Positions 6,920 to 16,149 are shown, counted from the first letter of the stretch. The stretch is 64,000 nucleotides of DNA from Bradyrhizobium mercantei (GCF_001982635.1 NZ_MKFI01000007.1:248001-312000); one strand, 5' to 3'. Numbers and translations: made by a program. Notes: generated from the letters alone by a model not told the origin.

Positions 6920-9900
6920 TTGAGCGTCAGGCTCACGCCGGCGCTGAAGCCCCAGTCGCTGCCGGCGGTGGTCGCCGCCGCGTTGGTGCGCAGCTTGCCG
7001 TTCTCGCTGGTGTAGCCGAGGCCGAAGGCGAGCGCGCCCTGGCTGCGCCAGACGCCGCCGCCGGCCGAGGCGCTGACCTTGCCGGGCCGGTCGTCATAGC
7101 GCAGCGACGCAGCGGCCATGCCGATCGCCGCCGCACGCCAGGCGTCCTGCCGCACCTCGCCGATCTGGCCGTTGAGCTGCTGGAACGCGCTGTTGAGCTG
7201 GTTGACGTTGACCGCGTCGGTGCCGAGGACGCCGGGCGCCACGTTGCTGATGGTGACCGGCGCGCCGTTGCCGCTGTTCAGCGTCAGCTTGTTGGTGGTG
7301 CCGCCGGAGCCGTCGCTGTCGTAGCGGATCGAGCTGTTGGCAAGCGCCTGGAGCTGGCTGACATTGACCGCATCGGTCGCAGCCGAGCCGGCGGCGACAT
7401 TGGTGACGCGGCGTTCGGCGCCGGACGAGCCGACCGACACTTCGCCGGTCGCGACGCCCGCGACCGTCTTGCCGACGACAGGCGTATAGGCCGCATCGCT
7501 CAGATTGGCCGTGGTGGTGGCGTTGGCGCCGAGCGCCAGCGAGTTGGCCGCCGTTGCCTTGGCGCCGGCGCCGATCGCGACCGAATTGTCGGCCGAGGCG
7601 GCCGAGCCGTTGCCCATCGAGATCGCATTGGCGCCGCTCGCGACCGATTGCGGTCCGATCGCGACGCTCTCAGCACCGGTCGCAATCGAATCCGCCGCGG
7701 TCGAATTGGCGTGGAAATATTTGACGCCGCCGCCGCCGGTCGAGATGTTGTTGACGGTGGTGTAGAGAGCGGCGAGCGAGGTGTTGGTGGCCCACAGCTG
7801 TGAGCCGTTGATCGCGTCCGTCGAAGTCGAACTGATCTGGCCCGCGGCGACATTGGTGATGGTGCGCTCATTGCCGGCGCTGCCGACGCTGACAGTCGAT
7901 GTCGGATTCGTGCCGGCGAAATTGTAGGTGGTGCCGGCGATCGTGGTGTTTGATGTCTTGACCACCGCCGAGGTGGTCGAGTTGGCGCCGAGCGCGACGT
8001 CGCCGGCCTGCGCCGAGGCATTGGCGTTCGGACCGAGCGCGACGCTGGTCGGGTTGGAGGTCTGGGCTCCCGCACCGATCGACACCGACTGGATGCCATT
8101 GGCAACCGAGTTGGTTCCGAACGCGATCGAATCGGCGAAGTTGGACAGCGAGTTCTGGCCGATCGCGATGCCGCCGGGCGCGGTTTGCTGCACGGTTGCG
8201 CCAAAGCCCATGCCGATGCCGTTGTCGCCATTGACCACGGTCTGCGGTCCCACCGCGACCGAATTATTGCCGACCGCGAGCGAGTCGGCGAGCGTCGAAT
8301 TGGCGTGGAAATATTTCGTGGTCGTGGTCGCGAACGACGACAACGCACCGGTCAGCTGCCGCACCGTGACGGCGTCGGTCGACTGGGTGCCGTCGGCCAC
8401 GTTGGTGATCTGCCGATAGCTGGTCGCATTGCCGACCGACACCGCACCGAGCAGCGTGAGGTCGGTGGTGTTGTAGGGGATGACGGTGCCGCCGATCGTG
8501 CCGGAGGCCGGCGCGACCGCGCGGTTGGAGATCGAGCCCGAACCGATCGCGACGCCGTCGGCGACGGTAGCCTGGGTGTTGAAGCCGAGCGCGGTGGAAT
8601 TCGCCGCCGTTGCCGACGCGGCAACGCCCACCGCCATCGAATTGGTCCCGGTCGCACCGTTGTTGTTGTAGTTGGCCTGCTGGGTGCCGCCGTCATTGAC
8701 GCCGTAATAATGCGTCAGGCCGTTGCTGACCACGGTCGAGAGGCTGTCGATCGCCGAGGTGGCGGCGAACAGCTGCGAGCCGTTGATCGCATCGGTCGAG
8801 CCGTTGCTGATCCGGCCTGCGGCGACATTGGTGATGGTGCGCTCGTTGCCGACCGAGCCGACGCTGACCGTCGAGCCGGGCGTGGTGCCGGCGAAGGCGT
8901 AATTGGTCGTGCCGATGGTGATGCCTGATGTGCCGACCGCGGCGGCGGTGACGCTGCCGAAGCCGAGCGCGACCGCGTTTGCGTTCGAGGCGTTGGCGTT
9001 GGCGCCGAGCGCGAGCGCATTCGCGGCACCGGCGCTCGAATTGACACCGAGCGCGGCCGCCTGAAAGCCCGCCGTAGCCGCGTTCTGGCCGATCGCCGTG
9101 CTGGAGTCGGCCGAGGCCTGGGCATTGGGGCCGACCGCGGTGCTGTATTGGCCTGTCGCCTTGGATATGAATCCGAGCGCGACGCTGTCGAGTGCCGATG
9201 CGGTGGAGGAGTTGCCTACGGCGATGGCGTTCGCGCCGGTCGCCGTCGACACCGGTCCAACCGCAATCGAATCGGTCCCAACAGCAGAAGAATCGGCCAG
9301 CGTCGAATTGGCGTGGAAATATTTGATGCCGCCGCCGGTATTGATGTTGTTGACGGTGGTGGCGAGGCCGTCGACGGCCTGGTTGGTGGCCCAGAGCTGC
9401 GAGCCGTTGATGGCGTCGGTCGAGGCGTTGCTGATCCGGCCCGCCGCGACATTGGTGATGGTGCGCTCGGCGCCCGGCGCACCGACGCTGACGGTCGAGT
9501 TCGCCGCTGTGCCGGCGAAGTTGTAGGTGGTGCCGTTGATGACCGTGCTCGGCGTATTGACCGCGGCGGCGGTCACGCTCCCGAAGCCGAGCGCGACGGC
9601 GCCCGCATTGCTGGCGTTGGCATTGGCGCCAAGCGCGAGCGAATTCGTAGCGCCGGCACTCGAATTGACACCGAGAGCGGTCGCCTGAAAGTCGGCTGCC
9701 GCCGCATTCTGGCCGATCGCGGTGCTGGATCCACCTGAAGCCGTCGCATTCGGGCCGACCGCGGTGCTGTAAGTGCCCGTCGCCTTGGCGATGTATCCCA
9801 AAGCTACTGCGTCGAGCGCCGACGCAGTAGAGGCGTTGCCGACGGCGACGGCATTGTCGGCGCCGGCGGCCGAGGAGTTGCCAACTGCGACGGCGCTGGT

Positions 9901-12027
9901 GCCGGACGCCGCAGCACTCACGCCGGCTGCAAGCGCATTCGCTCCCGTCGCGCCGAGGTTGTTGTAATTGGTATCGGTGCCCGGGCTGATGCTGTTGACG
10001 CTGAAGTCGTGATGGGCACTCGCAGTGATCTGGCCCGAGAGCGTGTTGGCGACGCTGTAGAGCTGCGAGCCGTTGATGGCGTCCGTGCTCGACGTGCTGA
10101 TCCGCCCGGCCGCGACGTTGGTGATGGTGCGTTCGGCGCCGACCGCACCGACGCTGACCGTCGAGCCCGGCGTGGTGCCGGCGAAACCCGAATAGGTGAT
10201 CCCGTTGATCACCGCGTTGGACGTACGGACCGCCGCGGTCGTCAAGCTGCCGGAGCCGAGCGCGACATCGCCAGATTTTGCCGCCGCCGTGGCGCCGTCG
10301 CCGAGTGCGATATTGCCGGCAAGACCGGCCGCACCGGCGGTGGAGCCGTTGCCGAGCGCCACCGAGCCCTGCCCGATCGCCTTGTTGTTGTTGCCGATCG
10401 CAACCGCACCGTTGGCCTGGTTGGCGGCGGTGGCGCTGGCCGTGCCATCACTGTTGGCGATGTTGTTCGCACCGCCGGTGAAGGCGCCGGTGCCGCTGGC
10501 GTAGCTCGGATCGCCGATCGTCACCGCACCATTTCCATAAGCGACGTTGTTCGCACCGATGGAGACCGCCTGGCCGCCGGTGGCCGTCGAATTGGTGCCG
10601 ACCGCAATCGCATTGGCGGCATTGGCCACCGCATTGGTGCCGACGGCGATGGCGCTCGTGGCGCTGGCAGCCGCCTGCCCGCCGACCGCGATCGCATTGT
10701 CCGCTGACGCATTGGCGCCAGCGGTCGCGTTGCCGCCGAGAGCCAGCGAGCCCGCGCCCGAGGCGGTCACTCGCGTTGCCGCGCTGGTCCCGCCGGACCC
10801 AAGCGCGGTCGCATTGTTGCCGGTGGCTTGGGCCAGATAGCCAGACGCGAGCGAACTCGCACCACTGGCATTGGCTCCGGCGCCTGTGGCGATCGAAAAA
10901 GTGCCGCTGGATGCCGCATTATTGCCGAGCGCGATGCCGCTGGTCGCCGCATTATTGACGATCGCGCCCGATCCGATTGCGACCGAGCCTCCGGTAGCCT
11001 GCGCCTGCGCCTGGTTGCCCACCGCGACGGAGAAATCGGCCGACGCGATGGCGAGGTTTCCCCCGGCGAATGAGCCGCTGCCAGACGCGGCGGCTTGCTT
11101 GCCAATGGCGGTGGCGTTGACGGCGCTCGCGACGGACCCCCAGCCTCCAGCAAATCCGTAGTTGGCACTGGCCGTGGAGCTCACACCGACCGCAGTAGAG
11201 TTCCCGGCCGAGGCAACGGCGAAGGTGCCCAAGGCGCTGGCGCCGGCTGAGGTGGCACTGGCATTGACGCCGATCGCAACCGAATTGACGTTGTTCGAGA
11301 CCGTGTTGGAGCCCAGCGCGATCGCACCGCCGGTGCCCGACGCCTGCGCATTCCGCCCGATTGCCACCGTGTATTGTCCCGACGAGCTGGCAAGGTACCC
11401 TTGGGCAATCGAGTACACACTGCTTGCGGTCGCGCCGTTTCCGATCGCGGTCGACTGATCCCCGGTCGCGCTGGCGGAGGTGCCGAACGCGCTCGAGCCG
11501 GTCCCGCTTGCAGTGGCTGTGGTGCCGACAGCGGTGGACCATGGCCCGGTTGAGTTCGTGCCGGTGCCGATCGCAATGGCCTCGAAGCTGAAGCCGGCGG
11601 GCGCGACCCCGCTCGCATTCGAGGCAGCGCCGATCGCGATCGGAGAGCCTTGGCCGGTCGCGTTCGCCTTGGCGTTGGCACCCATCGCGACCGCCGAGCC
11701 GGACGAGGACGTCGCCGATGCATTGGTGCCGACTGCCGTTGCGCCGCCGCCTGAGGCAGCGCTACCGGTTCCGGCGTTGTAATTCTGTGCGCTCGCGGCC
11801 GAAGTGCCGGCGACCATGATTGCGAGCGCGGCGCCTGCAATACCCAGCGAGCCGAGCCCAAGCCGGTCGCGCTTCATGCCCAGCATCCGATGCGCCTGTC
11901 GCAGCACCGCCAGCAACCGGCGCCGCAGCGAGCGGCTGTCCGCGTCACCTGACGCGACCCAGCTCCGCACGAAGCCGGTGCGGCCTTGACGCTTCAGCAA
12001 TGCGATTGGAGTCTGTGCGACAACCAT
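6916..12027 (-). CDS. YadA-like trimeric autotransporter adhesin, very large
   Basis: About 1703 residues. The ATG at 12027 is favoured by AAGGGGG seven bases upstream; a shorter start at 11877 (MKRDRLG) would give an ordinary signal peptide, while the longer form gives an extended signal region like those of large adhesins. The signal ends near TSAASAQ (residue 81). The passenger consists of hundreds of residues of YadA head motifs (SVAIGxxAxASG type) interrupted by neck/stalk modules ERxITNVAAGxISxxSTDAING-like and by the recurring KYFHANSTLADS. The last 95 residues form the YadA anchor (coiled coil QLNGQIGEVRQD, then four beta strands ending GFSAGVSLTLN). The trimer would sit in the outer membrane for attachment. 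Confidence 0.95.
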   Translation of the reverse strand: MVVAQTPIALLKRQGRTGFVRSWVASGDADSRSLRRRLLAVLRQAHRMLGMKRDRLGLGSLGIAGAALAIMVAGTSAASAQNYNAGTGSAASGGGATAVGTNASATSSSGSAVAMGANAKANATGQGSPIAIGAASNASGVAPAGFSFEAIAIGTGTNSTGPWSTAVGTTATASGTGSSAFGTSASATGDQSTAIGNGATASSVYSIAQGYLASSSGQYTVAIGRNAQASGTGGAIALGSNTVSNNVNSVAIGVNASATSAGASALGTFAVASAGNSTAVGVSSTASANYGFAGGWGSVASAVNATAIGKQAAASGSGSFAGGNLAIASADFSVAVGNQAQAQATGGSVAIGSGAIVNNAATSGIALGNNAASSGTFSIATGAGANASGASSLASGYLAQATGNNATALGSGGTSAATRVTASGAGSLALGGNATAGANASADNAIAVGGQAAASATSAIAVGTNAVANAANAIAVGTNSTATGGQAVSIGANNVAYGNGAVTIGDPSYASGTGAFTGGANNIANSDGTASATAANQANGAVAIGNNNKAIGQGSVALGNGSTAGAAGLAGNIALGDGATAAAKSGDVALGSGSLTTAAVRTSNAVINGITYSGFAGTTPGSTVSVGAVGAERTITNVAAGRISTSSTDAINGSQLYSVANTLSGQITASAHHDFSVNSISPGTDTNYNNLGATGANALAAGVSAAASGTSAVAVGNSSAAGADNAVAVGNASTASALDAVALGYIAKATGTYSTAVGPNATASGGSSTAIGQNAAAADFQATALGVNSSAGATNSLALGANANASNAGAVALGFGSVTAAAVNTPSTVINGTTYNFAGTAANSTVSVGAPGAERTITNVAAGRISNASTDAINGSQLWATNQAVDGLATTVNNINTGGGIKYFHANSTLADSSAVGTDSIAVGPVSTATGANAIAVGNSSTASALDSVALGFISKATGQYSTAVGPNAQASADSSTAIGQNAATAGFQAAALGVNSSAGAANALALGANANASNANAVALGFGSVTAAAVGTSGITIGTTNYAFAGTTPGSTVSVGSVGNERTITNVAAGRISNGSTDAINGSQLFAATSAIDSLSTVVSNGLTHYYGVNDGGTQQANYNNNGATGTNSMAVGVAASATAANSTALGFNTQATVADGVAIGSGSISNRAVAPASGTIGGTVIPYNTTDLTLLGAVSVGNATSYRQITNVADGTQSTDAVTVRQLTGALSSFATTTTKYFHANSTLADSLAVGNNSVAVGPQTVVNGDNGIGMGFGATVQQTAPGGIAIGQNSLSNFADSIAFGTNSVANGIQSVSIGAGAQTSNPTSVALGPNANASAQAGDVALGANSTTSAVVKTSNTTIAGTTYNFAGTNPTSTVSVGSAGNERTITNVAAGQISSTSTDAINGSQLWATNTSLAALYTTVNNISTGGGGVKYFHANSTAADSIATGAESVAIGPQSVASGANAISMGNGSAASADNSVAIGAGAKATAANSLALGANATTTANLSDAAYTPVVGKTVAGVATGEVSVGSSGAERRVTNVAAGSAATDAVNVSQLQALANSSIRYDSDGSGGTTNKLTLNSGNGAPVTISNVAPGVLGTDAVNVNQLNSAFQQLNGQIGEVRQDAWRAAAIGMAAASLRYDDRPGKVSASAGGGVWRSQGALAFGLGYTSENGKLRTNAAATTAGSDWGFSAGVSLTLN
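7650..9960 (-). repeat. internal stalk/neck modules of the autotransporter
   Basis: Within the adhesin gene a long unit recurs: an invariant neck (RTITNVAAGRIS..STDAINGSQL), a variable linker, then FHANST-DS-AVG-.S-AVGP, then head repeats. The KYFHANST form appears near 9330, 8310 and 7720. Two diverged versions (HHDFSVNS near 10000 and THYYGVND near 8710) have the same place in the unit. Nucleotide identity between copies is high enough for recombination to change adhesin length. Boundaries are approximate. Confidence 0.8.
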
Positions 12028-12428
12028 GGTGCGCCCCCTTTGTGACATCTTGTCCAGACGTCCGGGGTACCGCGCCGCTGCAGACCGAATGCGGACCCGT
12101 CGGGCTCGCATGTAGAGAAATCAGGAGCGCGCGATGCGCACTCGGCTTCCGGTCTTGGTCGATGATCTCCAGCGTTCAGCAAGCGCGCTATGCCACCCAG
12201 CGCTTGCTCGACCACCCCACCATCGTTGCCCCGAGTCGTCATAAAGGAAAATGATAGACACATATTTGACAACGTCACTCAGCAGGCCGTCCAAATAGAT
12301 GGCAGATCGTCTCACAAGTTGAACGATCATTAAGACACACGGTGCGCGGACGTGGTTATATGAATCCGACCGTGCACAACGCGTGTCCCACCCGCACATC
12401 TTTGCCATCGGGTGATTCGCGGAAGAGC
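12028..12428. other. intergenic region upstream of the adhesin gene
   Basis: A 400-bp AT-richer gap between the AraC-like regulator gene and the adhesin, both on the minus strand. It should hold the adhesin promoter and long 5' leader. No convincing -35/-10 pair and no gene were found; the open frames here have no recognisable features. Confidence 0.5.
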
Positions 12429-13481
12429 TCAACCTGCGCTCGAACTGCGGCGCGCCTGTTCGCGCATCTCGCGCGGGCTGACGCCGAACTCGCGCCGGAA
12501 TGCGCGGGTGAAATCGGACGCGAGCTTGAAGCCGTGGCGATAGGCGACATCCTGCACCCGCCGGTCGGGACTGCCGACGAGTTCGGCATACGCCGCATGC
12601 AGGCGCTTGCGCATGATGTAGCCGGCCACGCCGCCGACGCTTTCGAATGCCCGGTATAAGTTTGATCGCGAGATCTTCAACTTTTGCGCGATTCGATCCG
12701 GCGTCAGATCGAAGTCGCCGAGATGCGCCTTTATATAAAGACGCGCACGCTCGAACAGCACCGACTCGATCGCGCCGCGCGCCTGCTCCAGCCGATCCGA
12801 CGACAGCTGAATGCAGGCCGCAATCATCTGCGCGGTCGCCCGCCCCGCCTGCCTCAACTCTTCCGGGGACATCAGGACCAGGCGGGTTTCGAGCCGGTCC
12901 AGATAATCGGTCAACAGCTCGATCAGATTGCCCGAGAGCAGGATGGTGCTGACCTCGCTGAGCTGATCTGCGACGCCTGCGAACGACCTGCGCGGCAACG
13001 CCAGCACCAGCCCATCATAATTCGTGATGCTGCCGCGAAAATCGTCGTCGAGCGCGATCAGGAACATCGCGCCCGGCCCGGCCTGCAATCGCCGGTCGGC
13101 GGTTTCGAAGGCGGCTTCACCGGAGCGCACCCGGAACAGCCACCAGATGTCGACCGGCGCGCCCTGCGACGGCTCGGCCGCACGCGCGAAATTTTGCGCG
13201 GCAAAGCGGCCCGACGTGAAGACGACATCGGCCATGTTGCAGGTCAGGTACTCCACCTCGAAGCCCTGCGCAGGACTGTGGCCCTCGGGCGGCGCGACGT
13301 CGACCAGCGAGGCCATGCGCGTCTTCCAGACCTCGAATTGCTCCGACGGCGGATAGGACCGTGTCGTAAAACGACGCGGTGCCGCCGGGGCGATATCCCT
13401 GATGTTCCGGGGTTCACGTGGCAAGGGAACTTGTTCCAGGAGCTTCGCTGCGCTCACCGGCATATTGTCGTCTTGTTGCAT
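12429..13481 (-). CDS. AraC-like helix-turn-helix transcriptional regulator
   Basis: About 350 residues from the ATG at 13481 (MQQDDN, with GAGAG upstream). The frame stays open to 13676, but the added 65 residues look unstructured, so the shorter start is chosen. The N-terminal half resembles the AraC-binding-like sensing domain of regulators such as FeaR (GPGAMFLIALDDDFRGS). The C-terminal HTH region has DFDLTPDRIAQKLKISRSNL and VQDVAYRHGFKLASDFTRAF, followed by RREFGVSPREMRE. It lies 400 bp upstream of the autotransporter in the same orientation and may regulate it; that link is inference. Confidence 0.85.
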   Translation of the reverse strand: MQQDDNMPVSAAKLLEQVPLPREPRNIRDIAPAAPRRFTTRSYPPSEQFEVWKTRMASLVDVAPPEGHSPAQGFEVEYLTCNMADVVFTSGRFAAQNFARAAEPSQGAPVDIWWLFRVRSGEAAFETADRRLQAGPGAMFLIALDDDFRGSITNYDGLVLALPRRSFAGVADQLSEVSTILLSGNLIELLTDYLDRLETRLVLMSPEELRQAGRATAQMIAACIQLSSDRLEQARGAIESVLFERARLYIKAHLGDFDLTPDRIAQKLKISRSNLYRAFESVGGVAGYIMRKRLHAAYAELVGSPDRRVQDVAYRHGFKLASDFTRAFRREFGVSPREMREQARRSSSAG

Positions 13482-14235
13482 GTACTCTCGTGCCCCGTTG
13501 TCGCAAACGACGAGCGTCATCTCAACGGAGGCGCATTCCCAAGGTTGCGTCGCCGGCCGCTTGCGGGCAGGCGAATTTTCGGCGGACAAGGAAGCTGCAT
13601 TTTTCGATGCGGACATGACCCGCTTACGCCGGCCGCTCCTGATAGGGCCGACGGGTCCTGCGGCAGTCGTGCTCACACATGGCGTTCATCATTGTCGCGT
13701 CGCGCCGCATTCGGCGCGGAAGCCCCGTCACCGAGTCGGCCTGGCTGATCTAGATAACAATCTGTGTGAGAACCAGACAGACGGCAACGAGCGTCGCGCG
13801 GAAATCCAAAATTGCTTTCATGCGATGCGATCGGGCAACGCATCATCACAAAGTCTTCGGAAGATTTTCTCGATCTCCGCGCTGAAGCGGGATGAATGTC
13901 ACAAGAAGGATGCGACCTAAGCACGGTAGATGACATATCGATAATGCCCTGCACCGATTCTCACTGGCAACGCGAGGACGCCTGCCTAATCATGCGGCAA
14001 TTCACCGCGAGAGAAGTGAATGCAATCCGTGCAAACGGAAAACACCCACGGCGCACGGCCTACATGCCGTTGCACATTGTCGCATTCACATATCAGGGTC
14101 GAGATGACGAAAGTCACAACGCCTCATCACATCCCTGATGAAAGAAGCGTTCGAGCGGCGGCACGAGCCGGATCATGGACATCGAGACATCACGTCAAGC
14201 AAGATCAGTTTCGCTGAGCGGCCATCCCGCGTTGT
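13482..14235. other. intergenic region, no gene supported
   Basis: Roughly 750 bp between two minus-strand genes. The proximal 195 bp could encode an N-terminal extension of the AraC-like regulator. The rest is less GC-rich than coding DNA nearby. An 80-codon plus-strand frame at 13896-14138 has no ribosome-binding site or recognisable features. Nothing else is seen. Confidence 0.5.
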
Positions 14236-14670
14236 CTAAGCCTTGCGTTGCCCGAGCCGGTCGAGCCATGCCGCAAAGCGCGGATGCCTGGCGAACCGGC
14301 CCTGCACGGCTGTCAGTTCTTGTTGAAAGACCGGCAGCGAGAGAACCCGTTCGATATCGGGCTCCCTGATCTTCCAGATCCCCGGCGGAATGAAGCCATG
14401 TACATAGAGTTCATAAAGCTCGTAGATCGAGTAGATGACTTCATGCACGATCCGGCGCTCTTCGAGCGACATCTCGATGGTGCCGGCAGCTCCCTCGTCG
14501 TGGAACGCGGCCATCGGCAGGCGGCGGCGCAGATCGGAAATGCGATCGGAGTATCTGAGGAAAATATCGGCACCGAGGCGCCGGTTGTTGGTATGGAGCG
14601 CAGTGTAGATCGCCGTGACGCCAACGATAATGGTCCCGAGCGTCATGAACTTCAGGATATGATCGAGCAC
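14236..14670 (-). CDS. small single-pass membrane protein of unknown function
   Basis: 144 residues from a GTG at 14670, chosen because GGGGAGA lies 7 bp upstream; the upstream extension of the frame to 14802 has no such site. The N-terminal hydrophobic helix (about residues 8-24, FMTLGTIIVGVTAIYTAL) is followed by a charged soluble part beginning NNRRLGADIFLRYSDRISDL and ending RFAAWLDRLGQRKA, probably helical and cytoplasmic. It resembles small membrane proteins with a DUF4760-like layout, but the family is not certain. Confidence 0.72.
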   Translation of the reverse strand: MLDHILKFMTLGTIIVGVTAIYTALHTNNRRLGADIFLRYSDRISDLRRRLPMAAFHDEGAAGTIEMSLEERRIVHEVIYSIYELYELYVHGFIPPGIWKIREPDIERVLSLPVFQQELTAVQGRFARHPRFAAWLDRLGQRKA

Positions 14671-14849
14671 CGTGGTTTCTCCCCTCTGCCGCGTCGCAAG
14701 GCCGTGAGCACACTCTGACACGCAGCTTGATGGAAGGCACGCGCCGGCCCCGCTTCGGGGCGCCGTGCCAATTGACCCGCTGGCGAGCGAGCCTTGAATC
14801 AACCTTGGCCGACCGCACGGTCAGGGGGCGGGACACCTCAAGTAAACCT

Positions 14850-14881
14850 CAAGAAAAGAGCCCCGCCATGCGGCGGGGCTC
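14850..14881 (-). terminator. intrinsic terminator of the candidate small transcript
   Basis: A 10-bp perfect stem, GAGCCCCGCC with GGCGGGGCTC (14858-14867 and 14872-14881), has a 4-nt loop. On the minus strand it is followed by TTTTCTT. The plus-strand side lacks a U tract, so it acts on minus-strand transcription. Confidence 0.85.
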
Positions 14882-14886
14882 TTGCT

Positions 14887-14926
14887 CGAATATCCCATTT
14901 CCGATCCGAACATCCTATTTGCGATC
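14887..14926 (-). repeat. tandem 20-nt direct repeat in the candidate small transcript
   Basis: Two adjacent copies read on the minus strand as GATCGCAAATAGGATGTTCG and GATCGGAAATGGGATATTCG (17 of 20 identical). They lie between the micro-ORF stop and the terminator hairpin, where a protein-binding or base-pairing site could be duplicated. Confidence 0.85.
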
Positions 14927-14953
14927 GGAGTTTTGCGCCGGCGCCTGCGTGCC

Positions 14954-14989
14954 CTAGCCTGCGCCTCTCTTCATGATTCTGTTCTGCAT
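14954..14989 (-). CDS. 11-residue micro-ORF with strong Shine-Dalgarno
   Basis: ATG at 14989 to TAG at 14954 encodes MQNRIMKRGAG. An AGGAGGA sequence lies 7 bases upstream, one of the best ribosome-binding sites in the window. The peptide has no known match in memory. It could be a translated leader, a regulatory micro-ORF or a functional microprotein. It is listed because such a strong site before an 11-codon frame inside a terminator-bounded unit is unlikely to be accidental. Confidence 0.4.
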   Translation of the reverse strand: MQNRIMKRGAG

Positions 14990-15323
14990 TGCTAATTCCT
15001 CCTGAAATTTGGCGGCCATTCAGTGCGCGAAAGTTGATGCCAATGGCTGGCGCTCGCTCCGGCCGCTTTCCAACAAAGCCCGGCGAGATGCGCGGCACTG
15101 GCGTGCGCGCTATTCACCGGTGAACCTGCCTTCTGAGGAAACAGCGTCGCCGCCCGTGCCGTTCCTAGACGCATGCGCGACGCGACATCCCGCACCAGGG
15201 AACCGCGACAGGATCCCGCTCAAGGAACCGATTGCCGCCTCCGCGCAGGCGCGCGGCGATCAGCAACCATTGCCACCCGGCCCCGTTGACCGATTGGGCA
15301 ATCACTGGTCGAGGAGGAATCTC

Positions 15324-15773
15324 ATGAGGAAGACAGCCCTTGTTCTCGCAACAGTCGGTGCGCTTGGGGTGGGCGCCATCGCAGCCCCGGCGCCCGCCGA
15401 AGCGCGGTGGGGACACGGAGGGTGGGGAGGATGGGGTCCCGCGCTCGCAGGCGGATTGATTGCCGGCGCAGTCGTCGGCGGCCTCGCCTCGTCAGCCTAT
15501 GGCTACCCCGGCTATGGCTACGGCTACCCCGGTTACGGCTATGGCTACGGCTACGCACCCGCCTACTATGCGCCCGGTTACGCTTACGATGACGACTACT
15601 ATGGCGCGCCGTATCGTTGGGGCGGCGGATACACCACGACATATTATAGCGCCTACAGGCCGGCCTATTACGGCTACCGCTATCGTCACGTGGTGCGGCC
15701 GGCCTACGCCTATTATCGCGGGCCATATCCGCGCTGGCATCACCGTTGGCACCATCGCTGGCATCATTGGTGA
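15324..15773 (+). CDS. secreted Gly/Tyr-rich small protein with His/Trp-rich tail
   Basis: 149 residues. The ATG at 15324 has GAGGAGGAA just upstream; the open frame extends far 5' to 15009 but that part has no signal. A signal peptide (MRKTALVLATVGALGVGAIA, cleaved near residue 27) is followed by a short hydrophobic Gly/Ala stretch, then GYPGYGYGYPGYGYGYGYAP-type repeats, and a tail WHHRWHHRWHHW. Proteins of this type are common in Bradyrhizobium and are probably periplasmic or outer-surface; the His-rich tail could bind metal. Function unknown. Confidence 0.85.
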   Translation: MRKTALVLATVGALGVGAIAAPAPAEARWGHGGWGGWGPALAGGLIAGAVVGGLASSAYGYPGYGYGYPGYGYGYGYAPAYYAPGYAYDDDYYGAPYRWGGGYTTTYYSAYRPAYYGYRYRHVVRPAYAYYRGPYPRWHHRWHHRWHHW

Positions 15774-15800
15774 GACGGGTCGAAGCTCACCGAATTGCGC

Positions 15801-15832
15801 GCGGGCATGGCTCATGCCCGCGGCCGTTTCGT
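15801..15832 (+). terminator. probable terminator after the Gly/Tyr-rich gene
   Basis: A perfect 9-bp stem GCGGGCATG/CATGCCCGC with a GCT loop (15801-15821), followed by GGCCGTTTCG. The U tract is poor, so this may be a processing or weak termination hairpin. Confidence 0.5.
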
Positions 15833-16149
15833 CCAGCGTGATGACGCTTGGCGCCACCGACGACGGCGACATCGCGGCCGGCGACGCCGCGAGCCTGCCA
15901 AGGCCTGGAACCATTGGGTCGTCGATCACTCGTCGAACCGCGAGCGTTCCGAATTTCCATGCGTCGGAACCCCGGTAATTTTACCGTCGACGAAAGTCTC
16001 AATAAATGGACTGTGCGCCCCTCGTAGATTTGTAACCATCTTGCAAATCGTTATCGCGCAAAAGTCGCGCACCGCCTTCACGCAACCTCTTGCAGACTCC
16101 ACACTGGCTACCGTCGCCGGATATTACAGTGCCGATTGGGGACAGGGAG

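Larger units (their letters stand above)
14850..15000 (-). ncRNA. candidate small mRNA/sRNA with tandem 20-nt repeat and intrinsic terminator
   Basis: On the minus strand a compact unit can be seen: AGGAGGA (about 15003-14997), an ATG at 14989 opening an 11-codon frame, a tandem 20-nt repeat (14926-14907 and 14906-14887, 17 of 20 positions identical), and a perfect GC hairpin with a U tract (14881 to about 14850). No larger gene precedes the terminator on this strand, so it must end a short transcript. The promoter was not identified; a TTGGCA about 50 bp upstream is a weak -35 candidate. Confidence 0.5.

Noticed and set aside
6916..12027. Possible CRISPR-like or satellite repeats
   Set aside because: The periodicity comes from codon-level repeats of the adhesin head and stalk; spacing and unit lengths are variable and coding.
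13896..14138. 80-codon plus-strand frame
   Set aside because: No ribosome-binding site, poor composition and no domain.
14940..15003. Identification of the 11-codon unit as rreB
   Set aside because: rreB has an extended 17-nt Shine-Dalgarno and a GTG start; here complementarity is about 7 nt and the start is ATG.
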